A stretch of 64,000 nt of DNA from Butyrivibrio sp. (GTDB lineage Bacteria > Bacillota > Clostridia > Lachnospirales > Lachnospiraceae): positions 1-64,000 of the forward strand of contig SVGC01000004.1 of assembly GCA_015056495.1 (NCBI GenBank), in the 5' to 3' direction. Shown here in pieces: positions 56,371 to 64,000 of this stretch. Every line of letters begins with the position of its first letter. The first letter of the stretch is position 1. The notes beneath the pieces were generated by a model. The model saw only the letters and a program-made list of their open reading frames with translations. It had not been told where the DNA came from and ran no database searches. Position numbers and translations under genes: made by a program.

Positions 56371-56405
56371 TGCGTTAAAACTATTGATAATAAAGGAGTT
56401 TGATT

Positions 56406-57389
56406 ATGTACGGATTTGGAACAATGATAGAAAAGTTAAAGAAAGATCCTAAGTCTATCGTATTCACAGAAGGAGCAGATCCACGTATTCTTGAGGCAGC
56501 ATCAAGACTTTTAGCTAGCAATTTCTTAAAGCCAGTTTTACTTGGTAATCCAGCTGAGATCGAAAAGTCAGCTGAAGAAGCTGGTTACAACATTCGTGGT
56601 GCTGTAATTATAGATCCAACTAACTATGATCGTTTTGATGAAATGGTTGAGCAGTTCTGCGAGATCAGAAAGAGCAAAGGCATGGAGCCTGAGCAGGCTA
56701 GAAAGATCCTTTCAGGAGCTAACTATTTCGGAACAATGCTTGTAAAGATGGGTGTTGCTGATTGCCTTCTTGGTGGTGCAACATATTCAACAGCTGATAC
56801 AGTTCGTCCAGCTCTTCAGATCATCAAGACAAAGCCAGGAAACTCAATCGTTTCTTCATGCTTTATCCTTGTTCGTCCATCTGCTACAGGTGAGAACGAA
56901 GTACTTGCTATGGCTGACTGCGCTATCAACCTTTATCCTACAGAGGATGAGCTTGTTGAGATCTGCGGTGAGACAGTAGAGTGTGCTAAAGTATTTGGTA
57001 TGGATCCTAAGGTTGCATTCCTTAGCTACTCAACACTTGGTTCAGGTAAGGGTGATGACGTTACAAAGATGCACAATGCTACAGCTAAGGCAAAGGAAAA
57101 GTACCCAGATCTTCCTATCGAAGGTGAGCTTCAGTTTGACGCTGCAGTTTCTCCTCGTGTAGCTCGTACAAAGTGCCCAGGTTCAGAAGTAGCAGGACAT
57201 GCTAATACATTTATCTTCCCTGATATCAACGCTGGTAACATCGGTTACAAGATTGCTCAGAGAATGGGTAACTTTGAAGCATATGGTCCTATCCTTTTAG
57301 GATTAAATGCTCAGATCAACGATCTGTCTCGTGGATGTAACGCTCTTGAAGTATATTCAATGGCTATCATCACAGCAGCTCTTGCTTAA
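56406..57389 (+). CDS. pta: Phosphate acetyltransferase
   Basis: 327 aa, the short Pta form. Motifs: VFTEGADPRILEAA, DCLLGGATYSTADTVRPALQ, FLSYSTLGSGKG, GELQFDAAVSPRVA and FIFPDINAGNIGYKIAQR. It converts acetyl-CoA and phosphate to acetyl phosphate for AckA. Start chosen at ATG 56406 after AAAGGAG; a TTG 6 bp earlier is in frame. It follows ackA here, the reverse of the pta-ackA order seen in many clostridia. A strong terminator follows. Confidence 0.97.
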   Translation: MYGFGTMIEKLKKDPKSIVFTEGADPRILEAASRLLASNFLKPVLLGNPAEIEKSAEEAGYNIRGAVIIDPTNYDRFDEMVEQFCEIRKSKGMEPEQARKILSGANYFGTMLVKMGVADCLLGGATYSTADTVRPALQIIKTKPGNSIVSSCFILVRPSATGENEVLAMADCAINLYPTEDELVEICGETVECAKVFGMDPKVAFLSYSTLGSGKGDDVTKMHNATAKAKEKYPDLPIEGELQFDAAVSPRVARTKCPGSEVAGHANTFIFPDINAGNIGYKIAQRMGNFEAYGPILLGLNAQINDLSRGCNALEVYSMAIITAALA

Positions 57390-57421
57390 GATTTGGACAT
57401 ATAGATGTTTAGATAATGAAA

Positions 57422-57464
57422 GGGGCTGTGAAAAAATGATTTCTCATTTTTTCACAGCCCTTTT
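57422..57464. terminator. Terminator between convergent pta and AraC gene
   Basis: GGGCTGTGAAAAAATGA pairs with TCATTTTTTCACAGCCC around a tiny loop, followed by TTTT. Confidence 0.88.
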
Positions 57465-57483
57465 AATATGATGAAATTGAAGT

Positions 57484-58344
57484 TCATTTGTTACAGTACT
57501 GACTATACTTTTTGGGAGAGATACCAACTGATTTTGTGAAGGCTTTCAGGAAATTGCTGTAATCACTGAATCCGCATTTTTCACAGACCTCGCTTACGCC
57601 AATGCCTTCTGCTAAAAGTGATTTTGCAATACTGATACGTCTTGCAGTCATATATTTATTGATCGTTGTTCCTGTAGCACTCTTAAATATCCTGCATATG
57701 TAGCTTTCACTGATATAGAACTGTTTTGCAAGGTCACCGATACTGATTGGCTCCTGAATGTTGTTATTTAAATAGGACAGGATCGCATCTACCTGTTCGT
57801 TGTACATAGCAGGCTTTTCTACTTCTGTGTGATTCTGCTTTTCGTTCACGATGCCATTTATCATTACGAAGAGCTCTGTAAAAGTAGCTTTTTCCAAAAG
57901 ATCATGTCCGAAACCGTTGGATGTAAGGATCTTGTTAATGAAATACAGGAATCGACCCTGCTGTTCCGGAGTCAGTGATATTTTGTGAGAAAAATCACTG
58001 CTTCGATCCTGAAAACATGCATCCAGATTGGTCTCCTTGGATGATATACTCTTGATGAATTCTGGATCGATCATGATAACGATCCTTTCGTGCAATTCTT
58101 TATCAATTTGAGTAAGATAGTGGGAATCATATTGATTTATCAAAAACAGATCCCCAGGAGCTATATCGTACATCTTGTTATCTATCAGAAACTGTTTGCC
58201 GCCTGATATTGAAAAATAGACTTCATAACAGTCATGAATATGCATCTCCATGGCTTTTTCATCTTTATATAGGTGAGCTACGGAGAAATACTTATTCTCA
58301 ATAGCTGTGGACATTGCGGTTTTGCATGAATTAAGTTCTTTCAT
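57484..58344 (-). CDS. AraC-family transcriptional regulator
   Basis: 286 aa. An N-terminal cupin sensor (MHIHDCYEVYFSISGGKQF, DIAPGDLFLI) precedes a C-terminal AraC domain with two HTHs (IGDLAKQFYISESYICRIF and VSEVCEKCGFSDYSNFLKAF). This is the class that binds a sugar in the cupin pocket and controls a carbohydrate gene. AAGGGG precedes the start. It is divergent from the HAD-IMPase fusion gene, a possible target, though the effector is unknown. Confidence 0.9.
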   Translation of the reverse strand: MKELNSCKTAMSTAIENKYFSVAHLYKDEKAMEMHIHDCYEVYFSISGGKQFLIDNKMYDIAPGDLFLINQYDSHYLTQIDKELHERIVIMIDPEFIKSISSKETNLDACFQDRSSDFSHKISLTPEQQGRFLYFINKILTSNGFGHDLLEKATFTELFVMINGIVNEKQNHTEVEKPAMYNEQVDAILSYLNNNIQEPISIGDLAKQFYISESYICRIFKSATGTTINKYMTARRISIAKSLLAEGIGVSEVCEKCGFSDYSNFLKAFTKSVGISPKKYSQYCNK

Positions 58345-58613
58345 TTTTTTACCCCTTAAAACTCTTATACATTTATAATGTGCGTGAAGCTTTTTGCGAA
58401 ATACTAAAGCTTTGTAGAAGTCATATCCTTCATTGTTTCTGTACTAGTATATCTTAATATACGATATCAATATTTTCAAGTTTTATCGATAAAAAGTTAA
58501 AAAAAGAGAAAATTTATTACTTTTCGGAAAAATAGCAGAAAGCCCTAAGGCCTTACAAGCTTTTTTAACTATGTTTTGTGGTATTATGGTTTATGGAAGG
58601 AACGAGGATGCTT
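58345..58613. promoter_or_regulatory. Divergent intergenic region before the HAD-IMPase gene
   Basis: 269 AT-rich bases between divergent genes. It must contain both promoters; no convincing -35/-10 pair or operator was found. Alternative in-frame starts of the next gene (GTG 58578, ATG 58593 and ATG 58608) lie here. Confidence 0.35.
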
Positions 58614-60035
58614 ATGAAAAAAGAATTTGCAGTAATATTTGATATGGATGGAGTGATATTTGACTCCGAAAGAGCTTATATAGAATGTATGGAAGAAGTT
58701 GCCGATATGCATGGCCTTGAAAACATGCATGAGGTGGCACTGCAGTGTATCGGAAGAAATGAACAGGCCACAAAACAGATATTGATGGAAGCCTATGGTG
58801 AGGATTTTGCTTATGACGAATACCGTAAGCAGTCCAGCGATATTTTTCATTCCAGATATGATAATGGCAGACTTCCACTAAAACCTTATGTTAATGATAT
58901 ATTTGAGGGACTTGAAAAAATGGGAGTGCCGATCGCACTTGCTTCATCTACAAGAAAAGCCTCTGTAATACAGGAATTATCTGACGCAGGACTGCTTCAT
59001 TATTTTGATGAACTGGTCTGCGGAGATATGGTTGAAAAAAGTAAGCCGAGTCCTGATATTTTCTTAAAAGCCTGCGAAATGCTTGGCGTAGCACCTGAAA
59101 ATGCATATGTGATCGAAGATTCCTACAACGGTATCAGAGCAGCCTTTGACGCTGGGACACATCCAATCATGGTTCCGGATATCATCGCTCCTGATGATGA
59201 AATGAGACAAAAGGCAGAGATTATTTTGCCTGATCTGGAAAGAGCTTTGGAATATCTCAAAATGCCTGTAAAAAATGAGACTGGAAGACTATTATGCAGT
59301 ATTGAAGCAGTTGCCCGGGAATGTGGCAATGTAATACTTAATGCTGATAGAGATACCAATGTGATCGCTTCTAAAGAGGGTCATGCCAATTTTGTGACTA
59401 AATATGATAAAAAGGTTCAGGACATCCTTGAAGATAAGCTCTTAAAGCTGCTTCCTGAAGCTGTTTTTGTTGGAGAGGAAGGCGAAAACAATGAAATTTT
59501 GAGCTCGGGTTACGCCTTCATTGTTGATCCAATTGATGGAACAACTAATTTTATTAAGGATTATCATGCCAGTGCTATATCTATAGGCCTGTTAAAGGAC
59601 GGACATCCCTTTTTAGGCGTTGTCTATAATCCGTATTTGGATGAGATGTTTACAGCTGTTTCAGGATATGGTTCATATTGCAATGGTGAGAAAATTCATG
59701 TTTCTGATAAGGATCTTTCCAATGGGATAGTTTTATTTGGTACAGCTCCTTATTATGAAGAATTGAGCAGAAAATCATTTGATGTAGCTTATGATTATTT
59801 TAAAAGAAGTATGGATATAAGAAGAAGCGGCTCTGCAGCTCTGGATCTGTGCAGCATAGCAGCAGGACGAGCTGAGTTGTATTTTGAACTGATACTTCAG
59901 CCGTGGGATTATGCAGCTGGTTTTCTTATTGTTAATGAAGCAGGAGGAAAGGTTACAACATTTGAAGGCCAGGAGGTCTGCTTCGATAAACCTTGTTCTG
60001 TTCTTGCTACTAATGGAATTGCAGGTTGTGTTTAG
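58614..60035 (+). CDS. HAD-superfamily phosphatase fused to inositol-monophosphatase-like domain
   Basis: 473 aa. Residues 1-220 are a HAD hydrolase of the beta-phosphoglucomutase/sugar-phosphatase class: FDMDGVIFDSE (Asp10, Asp12), SSTRK, KSKPSPD and EDSYNGIRA. Residues 223-473 are an IMPase/FBPase-like domain: FVGEEGEN (285-292), DPIDGTTNF (305-313) and WDYAAG (431-436), all metal ligands intact. The two phosphatases are normally separate. Natural roles could be sequential dephosphorylation in inositol, sugar-bisphosphate or 3'-phosphoadenosine metabolism; none is provable here. The start with the best ribosome site (GAGG) is 58614. Confidence 0.88.
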   Translation: MKKEFAVIFDMDGVIFDSERAYIECMEEVADMHGLENMHEVALQCIGRNEQATKQILMEAYGEDFAYDEYRKQSSDIFHSRYDNGRLPLKPYVNDIFEGLEKMGVPIALASSTRKASVIQELSDAGLLHYFDELVCGDMVEKSKPSPDIFLKACEMLGVAPENAYVIEDSYNGIRAAFDAGTHPIMVPDIIAPDDEMRQKAEIILPDLERALEYLKMPVKNETGRLLCSIEAVARECGNVILNADRDTNVIASKEGHANFVTKYDKKVQDILEDKLLKLLPEAVFVGEEGENNEILSSGYAFIVDPIDGTTNFIKDYHASAISIGLLKDGHPFLGVVYNPYLDEMFTAVSGYGSYCNGEKIHVSDKDLSNGIVLFGTAPYYEELSRKSFDVAYDYFKRSMDIRRSGSAALDLCSIAAGRAELYFELILQPWDYAAGFLIVNEAGGKVTTFEGQEVCFDKPCSVLATNGIAGCV

Positions 60036-60074
60036 CGCTTTTTCATAGGATGTAAGTTTTTTAAGGTGGGATCA

Positions 60075-60752
60075 ATGGAATATATAGTACAACTCTTACA
60101 AGATAATCGAGATGAAAAGTATGGGACTTTTCAGGGAGCTCTGATCCCCTCAGTTTCACAAGATAATGTGATCGGCGTAAGGACTCCGAAGCTTCGTGCT
60201 CTTGCTAAAGAAATAAAAAAGAGCGAATGCTGCGAGACTTTTTTATCAGAACTGCCACATCGGTATTTTGAAGAAAATCAGCTCCATGCATTCATTATTT
60301 CAGAAAGCTCTGATTTTAATGAGGCTATAAACAAATTAGAAGCTTTCCTTCCTTATGTAGATAATTGGGCCACCTGCGATCAGATGTCTCCCAAGGCTTT
60401 TAAGAAGCACAAGGAGGAACTGTTACCTTATATTGATAAATGGCTTTCTTCAGAACACACGTATACTGTAAGATTTGCCATAGGCATGCTTATGAAGCAC
60501 TTTTTGGATGAGGATTTTAAAGAAGAATATATTCAAAAAGTCATTCAGGTAAGGTCTCAGGAATATTATATCAATATGGAAATTGCGTGGTATCTGGCTA
60601 CGGCACTTGCAAAACAGTGGGATTGTGTTATACCATATATAGAGTCAATGAAGCTTGATAAATGGGTCCAGAATAAAACCATACAAAAGGCTAGAGAAAG
60701 CTTTCGCATAACTGACGAGCAAAAGAGTATATTAAAGAAATACAAGTTATGA
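60075..60752 (+). CDS. AlkD-like DNA alkylation repair protein
   Basis: 225 aa, all helical, with the HEAT-like repeat pattern of the AlkD family (GVRTPKLRALAKEIKK near the N-terminus, YVDNWATCDQMSPKAFKKH in the middle, VRFAIGMLMKHFLDE). AlkD-type enzymes remove bulky alkylated bases without base flipping; this shorter type has members with and without glycosylase activity. ATG 60075 is chosen with AAGGTGGG upstream; GTG 60066 lies inside that site. It starts 39 bp after the HAD-IMPase gene and may share its transcript. Confidence 0.85.
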   Translation: MEYIVQLLQDNRDEKYGTFQGALIPSVSQDNVIGVRTPKLRALAKEIKKSECCETFLSELPHRYFEENQLHAFIISESSDFNEAINKLEAFLPYVDNWATCDQMSPKAFKKHKEELLPYIDKWLSSEHTYTVRFAIGMLMKHFLDEDFKEEYIQKVIQVRSQEYYINMEIAWYLATALAKQWDCVIPYIESMKLDKWVQNKTIQKARESFRITDEQKSILKKYKL

Positions 60753-60794
60753 CTTATTTTAATGAAGTTTTTGCCCTAAGAATTCAGAAAGATG

Positions 60795-60823
60795 TTGACA
60801 AACGTTATGCGTAATGGTAAACT
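60795..60823 (+). promoter_or_regulatory. Predicted promoter of rpmF
   Basis: TTGACA (60795-60800) and TAAACT (60818-60823) with a 17-bp spacer, 89 bp before the rpmF start. Confidence 0.65.
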
Positions 60824-60912
60824 TTATCAAGTGTGTTAACGAAATAGACGTAAATGTTGCCTGCAAAAGCAGACAATTATTGATACGGATGCTGTAAGGA
60901 GGTGTTACTGAA

Positions 60913-61095
60913 ATGTCTATCTGTCCTAAGAATAAATCATCTAAGGGTCACAGAGATCAGAGAAGAGCAAACTGGAAAATGACTGCTCCTACACTGGTTA
61001 AATGTGCTAAGTGCGGTGCTCTTATGGAGCCACACAAGGTTTGTAAGGCTTGTGGTTATTATGCACAGAAGAAGTATGTTGAAGTAGAGGCATAA
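60913..61095 (+). CDS. rpmF: 50S ribosomal protein L32 (bL32)
   Basis: 60 aa. The zinc-binding Cys form (CAKCGALMEPHKVCKACG) and the basic N-terminus KSSKGHRDQRRANWK identify bL32. AAGGAGG precedes the start. In most Firmicutes the DUF177 (YceD) gene precedes rpmF; here it is absent and rpmF has its own promoter. plsX follows after an attenuator-like hairpin. Confidence 0.97.
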   Translation: MSICPKNKSSKGHRDQRRANWKMTAPTLVKCAKCGALMEPHKVCKACGYYAQKKYVEVEA

Positions 61096-61133
61096 TTCTA
61101 ATCAGCTATACTGTATATATTGATTGAATTTTA

Positions 61134-61170
61134 AAGGCTTTCCAAGTAATTTGGAAAGCCTTGATTTTTG
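61134..61170 (+). terminator. Terminator/attenuator between rpmF and plsX
   Basis: AAGGCTTTCCAA pairs with TTGGAAAGCCTT across a five-base loop, followed by GATTTTT. Confidence 0.8.
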
Positions 61171-61225
61171 CAATTCACTCTTGTATCATAATTGTTGTGA
61201 GTTTATAGATAGGGGAGGAAATACA

Positions 61226-62236
61226 ATGTCTAACCTGGTTAGGGTTGTTGTTGATGCTATGGGTGGAGATAATGCTCCTGGCGAGATCGTCAAGGGCGCG
61301 ATCGAAGCTGTTAAAGAGTCATCAACTTTAAAGGTTTTTCTCATCGGAAAAGAGGAATTAGTAAAAAACGAGCTTTCAAAATATGAATATGATCCTGAAA
61401 GAGTTGAAGTTGTCAATGCAACTGAAGTGATTGAGATGGCAGAGCCACCGGTCATGGCTATCAGAACCAAGAAAGATTCTTCCCTTGTTAAGGGAATGTT
61501 TATGATAAAGCATGGTGATGCTGACGCTTTTGTTTCTGCAGGAAGCACAGGTGCTACTTTGGTTGGCGGTCAGGTTATCGTTGGACGTATTAAGGGTGTT
61601 GAGAGAGCTCCTCTTGCACCACTTATTCCTAATGAAAAGGGTGTTTCATTACTTATTGACTGCGGAGCCAATGTTGATGCCAGATCTTCTCATTTAGTAC
61701 AGTTTGCTAAGATGGGTTCAGTATACATGGAAAATGTTATCGGTATACCTAATCCAAGAGTAGCAATACTTAATATTGGAGCAGAAGAGGAAAAAGGTAA
61801 TGCTCTTGTAAAAGAGACATTCCCGCTTCTCAAGAACTGTCCTGATATCAACTTTATTGGAAGTATCGAGGCAAGGGATATCCCTTCAGGCGCAGCAGAT
61901 GTAATTGTCTGTGAAGCCTTCAGCGGAAATATCGTACTTAAGATGTATGAAGGAGTAGCAAGCACACTTCTTGGACTTGTTAAAAAGACATTTATGTCTT
62001 CACTCAAGACAAAGATCGGAGCACTTCTTGTAAAGGATGATCTTAAGAAAACACTTAAGGCATTTGATGTTAAGCAGTATGGTGGTGCACCAATGCTTGG
62101 ACTTAATGGCCTTGTAGTTAAGACTCACGGAAGTGCCAAGTCAGTAGAAGTTAAAAACTCTATTCTGCAGTGCGTTACATTCAATGAGCAGCATATTTCT
62201 GAAAAAATTAGTGAAAAGTTGTCTGTACAAGACTAA
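61226..62236 (+). CDS. plsX: Phosphate acyltransferase PlsX
   Basis: 336 aa. Motifs: VDAMGGDNAPGEIVKGA at the N-terminus, SAGSTGATLVGG, LIDCGANVD, GAEEEKGN and CEAFSGNIVLKM. It makes acyl phosphate from acyl-ACP for phosphatidic acid synthesis. Start chosen at 61226 after GGGGAGG; the longer frame from 61124 reads through the hairpin. It precedes acpP by 37 bp in the conserved rpmF-plsX-acpP-rnc-smc order, with fab genes absent. Confidence 0.97.
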   Translation: MSNLVRVVVDAMGGDNAPGEIVKGAIEAVKESSTLKVFLIGKEELVKNELSKYEYDPERVEVVNATEVIEMAEPPVMAIRTKKDSSLVKGMFMIKHGDADAFVSAGSTGATLVGGQVIVGRIKGVERAPLAPLIPNEKGVSLLIDCGANVDARSSHLVQFAKMGSVYMENVIGIPNPRVAILNIGAEEEKGNALVKETFPLLKNCPDINFIGSIEARDIPSGAADVIVCEAFSGNIVLKMYEGVASTLLGLVKKTFMSSLKTKIGALLVKDDLKKTLKAFDVKQYGGAPMLGLNGLVVKTHGSAKSVEVKNSILQCVTFNEQHISEKISEKLSVQD

Positions 62237-62273
62237 CTTATATATTTAATTTAAGGTATGGATAGGAGAAGTT

Positions 62274-62510
62274 ATGGAATTAGAGAAGCTTAAGGAAGTT
62301 ATTGCAAATGTACTTAATGTTGATCCTGAGGAGATCAAGATGGATACAACATTTACAGATGATCTTGGTGCAGATTCTCTTGACGTATTCCAGATCATTA
62401 TGGGTATTGAAGATGAATTTGATGTAAAGATCGATCCGGAAAAAGCAGAGAAGATCTCTACTGTTGGAGAAGCTGTTGAATTATTAAAGGCTGCTGTCAG
62501 CGAGAAATAA
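62274..62510 (+). CDS. acpP: Acyl carrier protein
   Basis: 78 aa, strongly acidic and helical. The phosphopantetheine attachment site is the Ser of GADSLDVFQ (about residue 36). It carries growing fatty acyl chains and supplies PlsX. ATAGGAG precedes the start. Confidence 0.96.
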   Translation: MELEKLKEVIANVLNVDPEEIKMDTTFTDDLGADSLDVFQIIMGIEDEFDVKIDPEKAEKISTVGEAVELLKAAVSEK

Positions 62511-62551
62511 TTTGCATTTTCTTGTGAATGTAATTTTACGTTGAACAATAG

Positions 62552-62585
62552 AGGTATGAAGCTTTAATAGTTTCATACCTTGTTT
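62552..62585 (+). terminator. Weak hairpin between acpP and rnc
   Basis: AGGTATGAA pairs with TTCATACCT across an 11-base loop, followed by TGTTTATT. It may give partial termination. Confidence 0.55.
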
Positions 62586-62623
62586 ATTATATAGTAGCTA
62601 TATTTCTAAGAGAAAGGCAATAT

Positions 62624-63328
62624 ATGATAACTGAAGAAAAAATGCATGAGCTTGAAAACAAGATCGGTTACAAGTTCAATGATATTAAACTACTTCGTCA
62701 GGCTCTTACACATTCATCTTTTGCAAATGAACAAAAGATAAATAAAATGCCTGATTATGAAAGATTGGAGTTCCTTGGTGATTCTGTCCTTGAGATGGTT
62801 TCAAGTACTTTTTTATTCAAGACTTATCCAAATAAAAAAGAGGGCGAAATGACCAAGATGAGGGCTTCAATGGTATGTGAGGCTGCACTGGCATATTGCG
62901 CAGCTGACATAGGACTTGCTGAATATATTATTTTGGGCAAGGGCGAAGAGGCTACTGGAGGAAGACACAGAGAGTCTATTATCTCTGATGTTATGGAGGC
63001 TGTCATAGGTGCGATCTACCTTGATGGCGGTATTGAATATGCCAAAAATCACATAGACAAATTTATTTTATCTGACCTTGAAAACAAGCAGATCTTTTAT
63101 GATAGTAAATCTGTTTTACAGGAAATGGTTCAGAGCAGTCAGGTTGGAGCTGTTCGCTATGAATTGTGTGGCGAAAGTGGTCCAGAGCATGATAAAATAT
63201 TTAAGACTGCCGTTTATGTTGGTGATAAGAAAATGGGAGAGGGGGCAGGAAGAACCAAGAAAGCTGCTGAACAGAAAGCTGCTTACGAGGCGATTCTTGC
63301 AATGAAGAATACTAAAAATGTACCTTAA
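62624..63328 (+). CDS. rnc: Ribonuclease III
   Basis: 234 aa. The RNase III domain has the signature YERLEFLGDSVLE (about 45-57) and the second acidic cluster DVMEAVIGAIYLDGG. A double-stranded-RNA-binding domain follows from about 158 (DSKSVLQEMVQSS to GRTKKAAEQKAA). It processes rRNA precursors and other duplex RNAs. GAAAGG precedes the start. It overlaps smc by 11 bp. Confidence 0.97.
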   Translation: MITEEKMHELENKIGYKFNDIKLLRQALTHSSFANEQKINKMPDYERLEFLGDSVLEMVSSTFLFKTYPNKKEGEMTKMRASMVCEAALAYCAADIGLAEYIILGKGEEATGGRHRESIISDVMEAVIGAIYLDGGIEYAKNHIDKFILSDLENKQIFYDSKSVLQEMVQSSQVGAVRYELCGESGPEHDKIFKTAVYVGDKKMGEGAGRTKKAAEQKAAYEAILAMKNTKNVP

Positions 63329-64000
63329 AAGTATTGAGATACACGGATTTAAATCCTTTGCTAATAAAATCAATTTTGAGTTTCACAATGGTATTACAGC
63401 TATTGTAGGACCTAATGGTTCTGGAAAAAGTAATGTTGCGGATGCTGTTCGCTGGGTCCTCGGTGAACAGCGTATCAAACAGCTGCGTGGAGCTTCCATG
63501 CAGGATGTTATTTTTGCGGGCACAGAGCTTAGAAAGCCTCTGGGCTACGCTTTTGTTGCAATCACTCTTGATAATTCTGATCATTCCCTGCCAATTGATT
63601 ATGATGAAGTAACAGTGTCCAGAAGACTATATCGTTCAGGCGAAAGCGAGTACATGATAAACGGTACTATCTGCCGACTGAAGGACGTTAATGAACTTTT
63701 TTACGATACAGGTATCGGTAAAGAGGGTTACTCTATCATTGGACAGGGTCAGATCGAACAGATCTTAAGTAGTAAGCCTGAGGATCGAAGAAATCTTTTT
63801 GATGAAGCTGCTGGTATTGTAAAGTTCAAGCTTCGTAAAGAAACTGCTATCAAAAAGCTGGAAGAAGAGAAAACAAACCTTACTCGTCTTAATGACATTC
63901 TTTCAGAGCTTGAAAAGCAGGTCGGCCCTTTGGAAAAGCAGTCTGAAAAGGCTAAAGAGTTCCTGAAATACAGGGAGGAGCTTAAGACTCTTGATGTAAA
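63318..64000 (+). CDS. smc: Chromosome segregation protein SMC, 5' part only
   Basis: 227 residues of the N-terminus are present; the gene runs off the right edge. It starts MYLKSIEIHGFKSFANK, with Walker A GPNGSGKSN (about 34-42), then VRWVLGEQ, the Q-loop region GQGQIEQIL and DEAAGIVKFKLRK leading into the first coiled coil. SMC with ScpAB compacts and segregates the chromosome. The start lies within the rnc end, so the two are translationally coupled, as in most Firmicutes. Confidence 0.97.
   Translation, partial: MYLKSIEIHGFKSFANKINFEFHNGITAIVGPNGSGKSNVADAVRWVLGEQRIKQLRGASMQDVIFAGTELRKPLGYAFVAITLDNSDHSLPIDYDEVTVSRRLYRSGESEYMINGTICRLKDVNELFYDTGIGKEGYSIIGQGQIEQILSSKPEDRRNLFDEAAGIVKFKLRKETAIKKLEEEKTNLTRLNDILSELEKQVGPLEKQSEKAKEFLKYREELKTLDV

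Noticed and set aside
61124..61225. Longer N-terminus for PlsX
   Set aside because: It would translate a terminator hairpin; the conserved start and GGGGAGG are at 61226.
1..64000. CRISPR array, prophage, integrase or insertion sequence
   Set aside because: No spaced direct repeats, phage structural genes, transposases or integrases were seen; the only repeat element is the palindrome at 21964-22046.

Overview
The window is AT-rich chromosomal DNA of a low-GC Firmicute. Gene content points to a Lachnospiraceae member, most likely a rumen or gut plant-fibre degrader of the Butyrivibrio/Pseudobutyrivibrio type. The evidence is the core order rpmF-plsX-acpP-rnc-smc, ackA-pta, GGAGG-type ribosome sites, lipoprotein-type binding proteins for ABC sugar importers, cytoplasmic GH43 and GH2 enzymes and hexuronate catabolism genes. 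The genus is inference from family knowledge; no 16S gene, tRNA, rRNA, CRISPR array or clear insertion sequence was seen.

Layout. 1-776: 5' part of an AraC regulator on the minus strand, cut by the window edge. 1003-4598: a heterodimeric multidrug-type ABC exporter. 4611-6162: a small HNH protein and an HD-GYP c-di-GMP phosphodiesterase. 6386-12347: a GH2 glycosidase, a GT-B-like protein and a GPH sugar symporter in one run. 12610-21896: housekeeping genes, comprising an orphan zf-HC2 anti-sigma-like protein, a DNA polymerase I with eroded nuclease domains, coaE, a long FtsA-like protein, a WalJ-like hydrolase, a ComEC-like lipoprotein and the ACT-DUF711 pair. 21897-32670: an 83-bp palindrome, a GntR-controlled ABC-2 transporter, then a cluster joining two sugar-importer permeases to an HlyD-like adaptor, a MacB-ectodomain-like protein and a two-domain binding lipoprotein. 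32827-33690: a 63-aa protein and a MscL channel with an added zinc ribbon.

33797-51351 is a carbohydrate utilisation locus. It holds a LacI regulator, uxaC and uxaA (divergent, with operator-like sites in the shared promoter region), a membrane-spanning AraC sensor-regulator, a binding protein with two permeases, an SGNH acetyl-esterase, two GH43 enzymes (one fused to ankyrin repeats), an ABC exporter and a TIM-barrel isomerase. None of the enzymes has a signal peptide, so the natural reading is import of acetylated xylan or pectin oligosaccharides, then deacetylation and debranching in the cytoplasm, with uronic acids going through UxaC/UxaA. Neither importer has its own ATPase, so a shared MsmK/UgpC-type ATPase elsewhere is expected.

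51435-64000: a large protein with a cyclic-nucleotide-binding-like N-terminus, tmcAL divergent from ackA-pta (acetate and ATP formation, with CcpA-like sites at both), an AraC regulator, a HAD-inositol monophosphatase fusion, an AlkD-like repair protein, then rpmF-plsX-acpP-rnc and the start of smc.

The most notable items are the ankyrin-GH43 fusion, the hybrid importer/adaptor cluster, the DNA polymerase I lacking both nuclease centres, the FtsA-like protein with repeated C-terminal modules, the GPH symporter with a large inserted domain, the HAD-IMPase fusion and the long palindrome.
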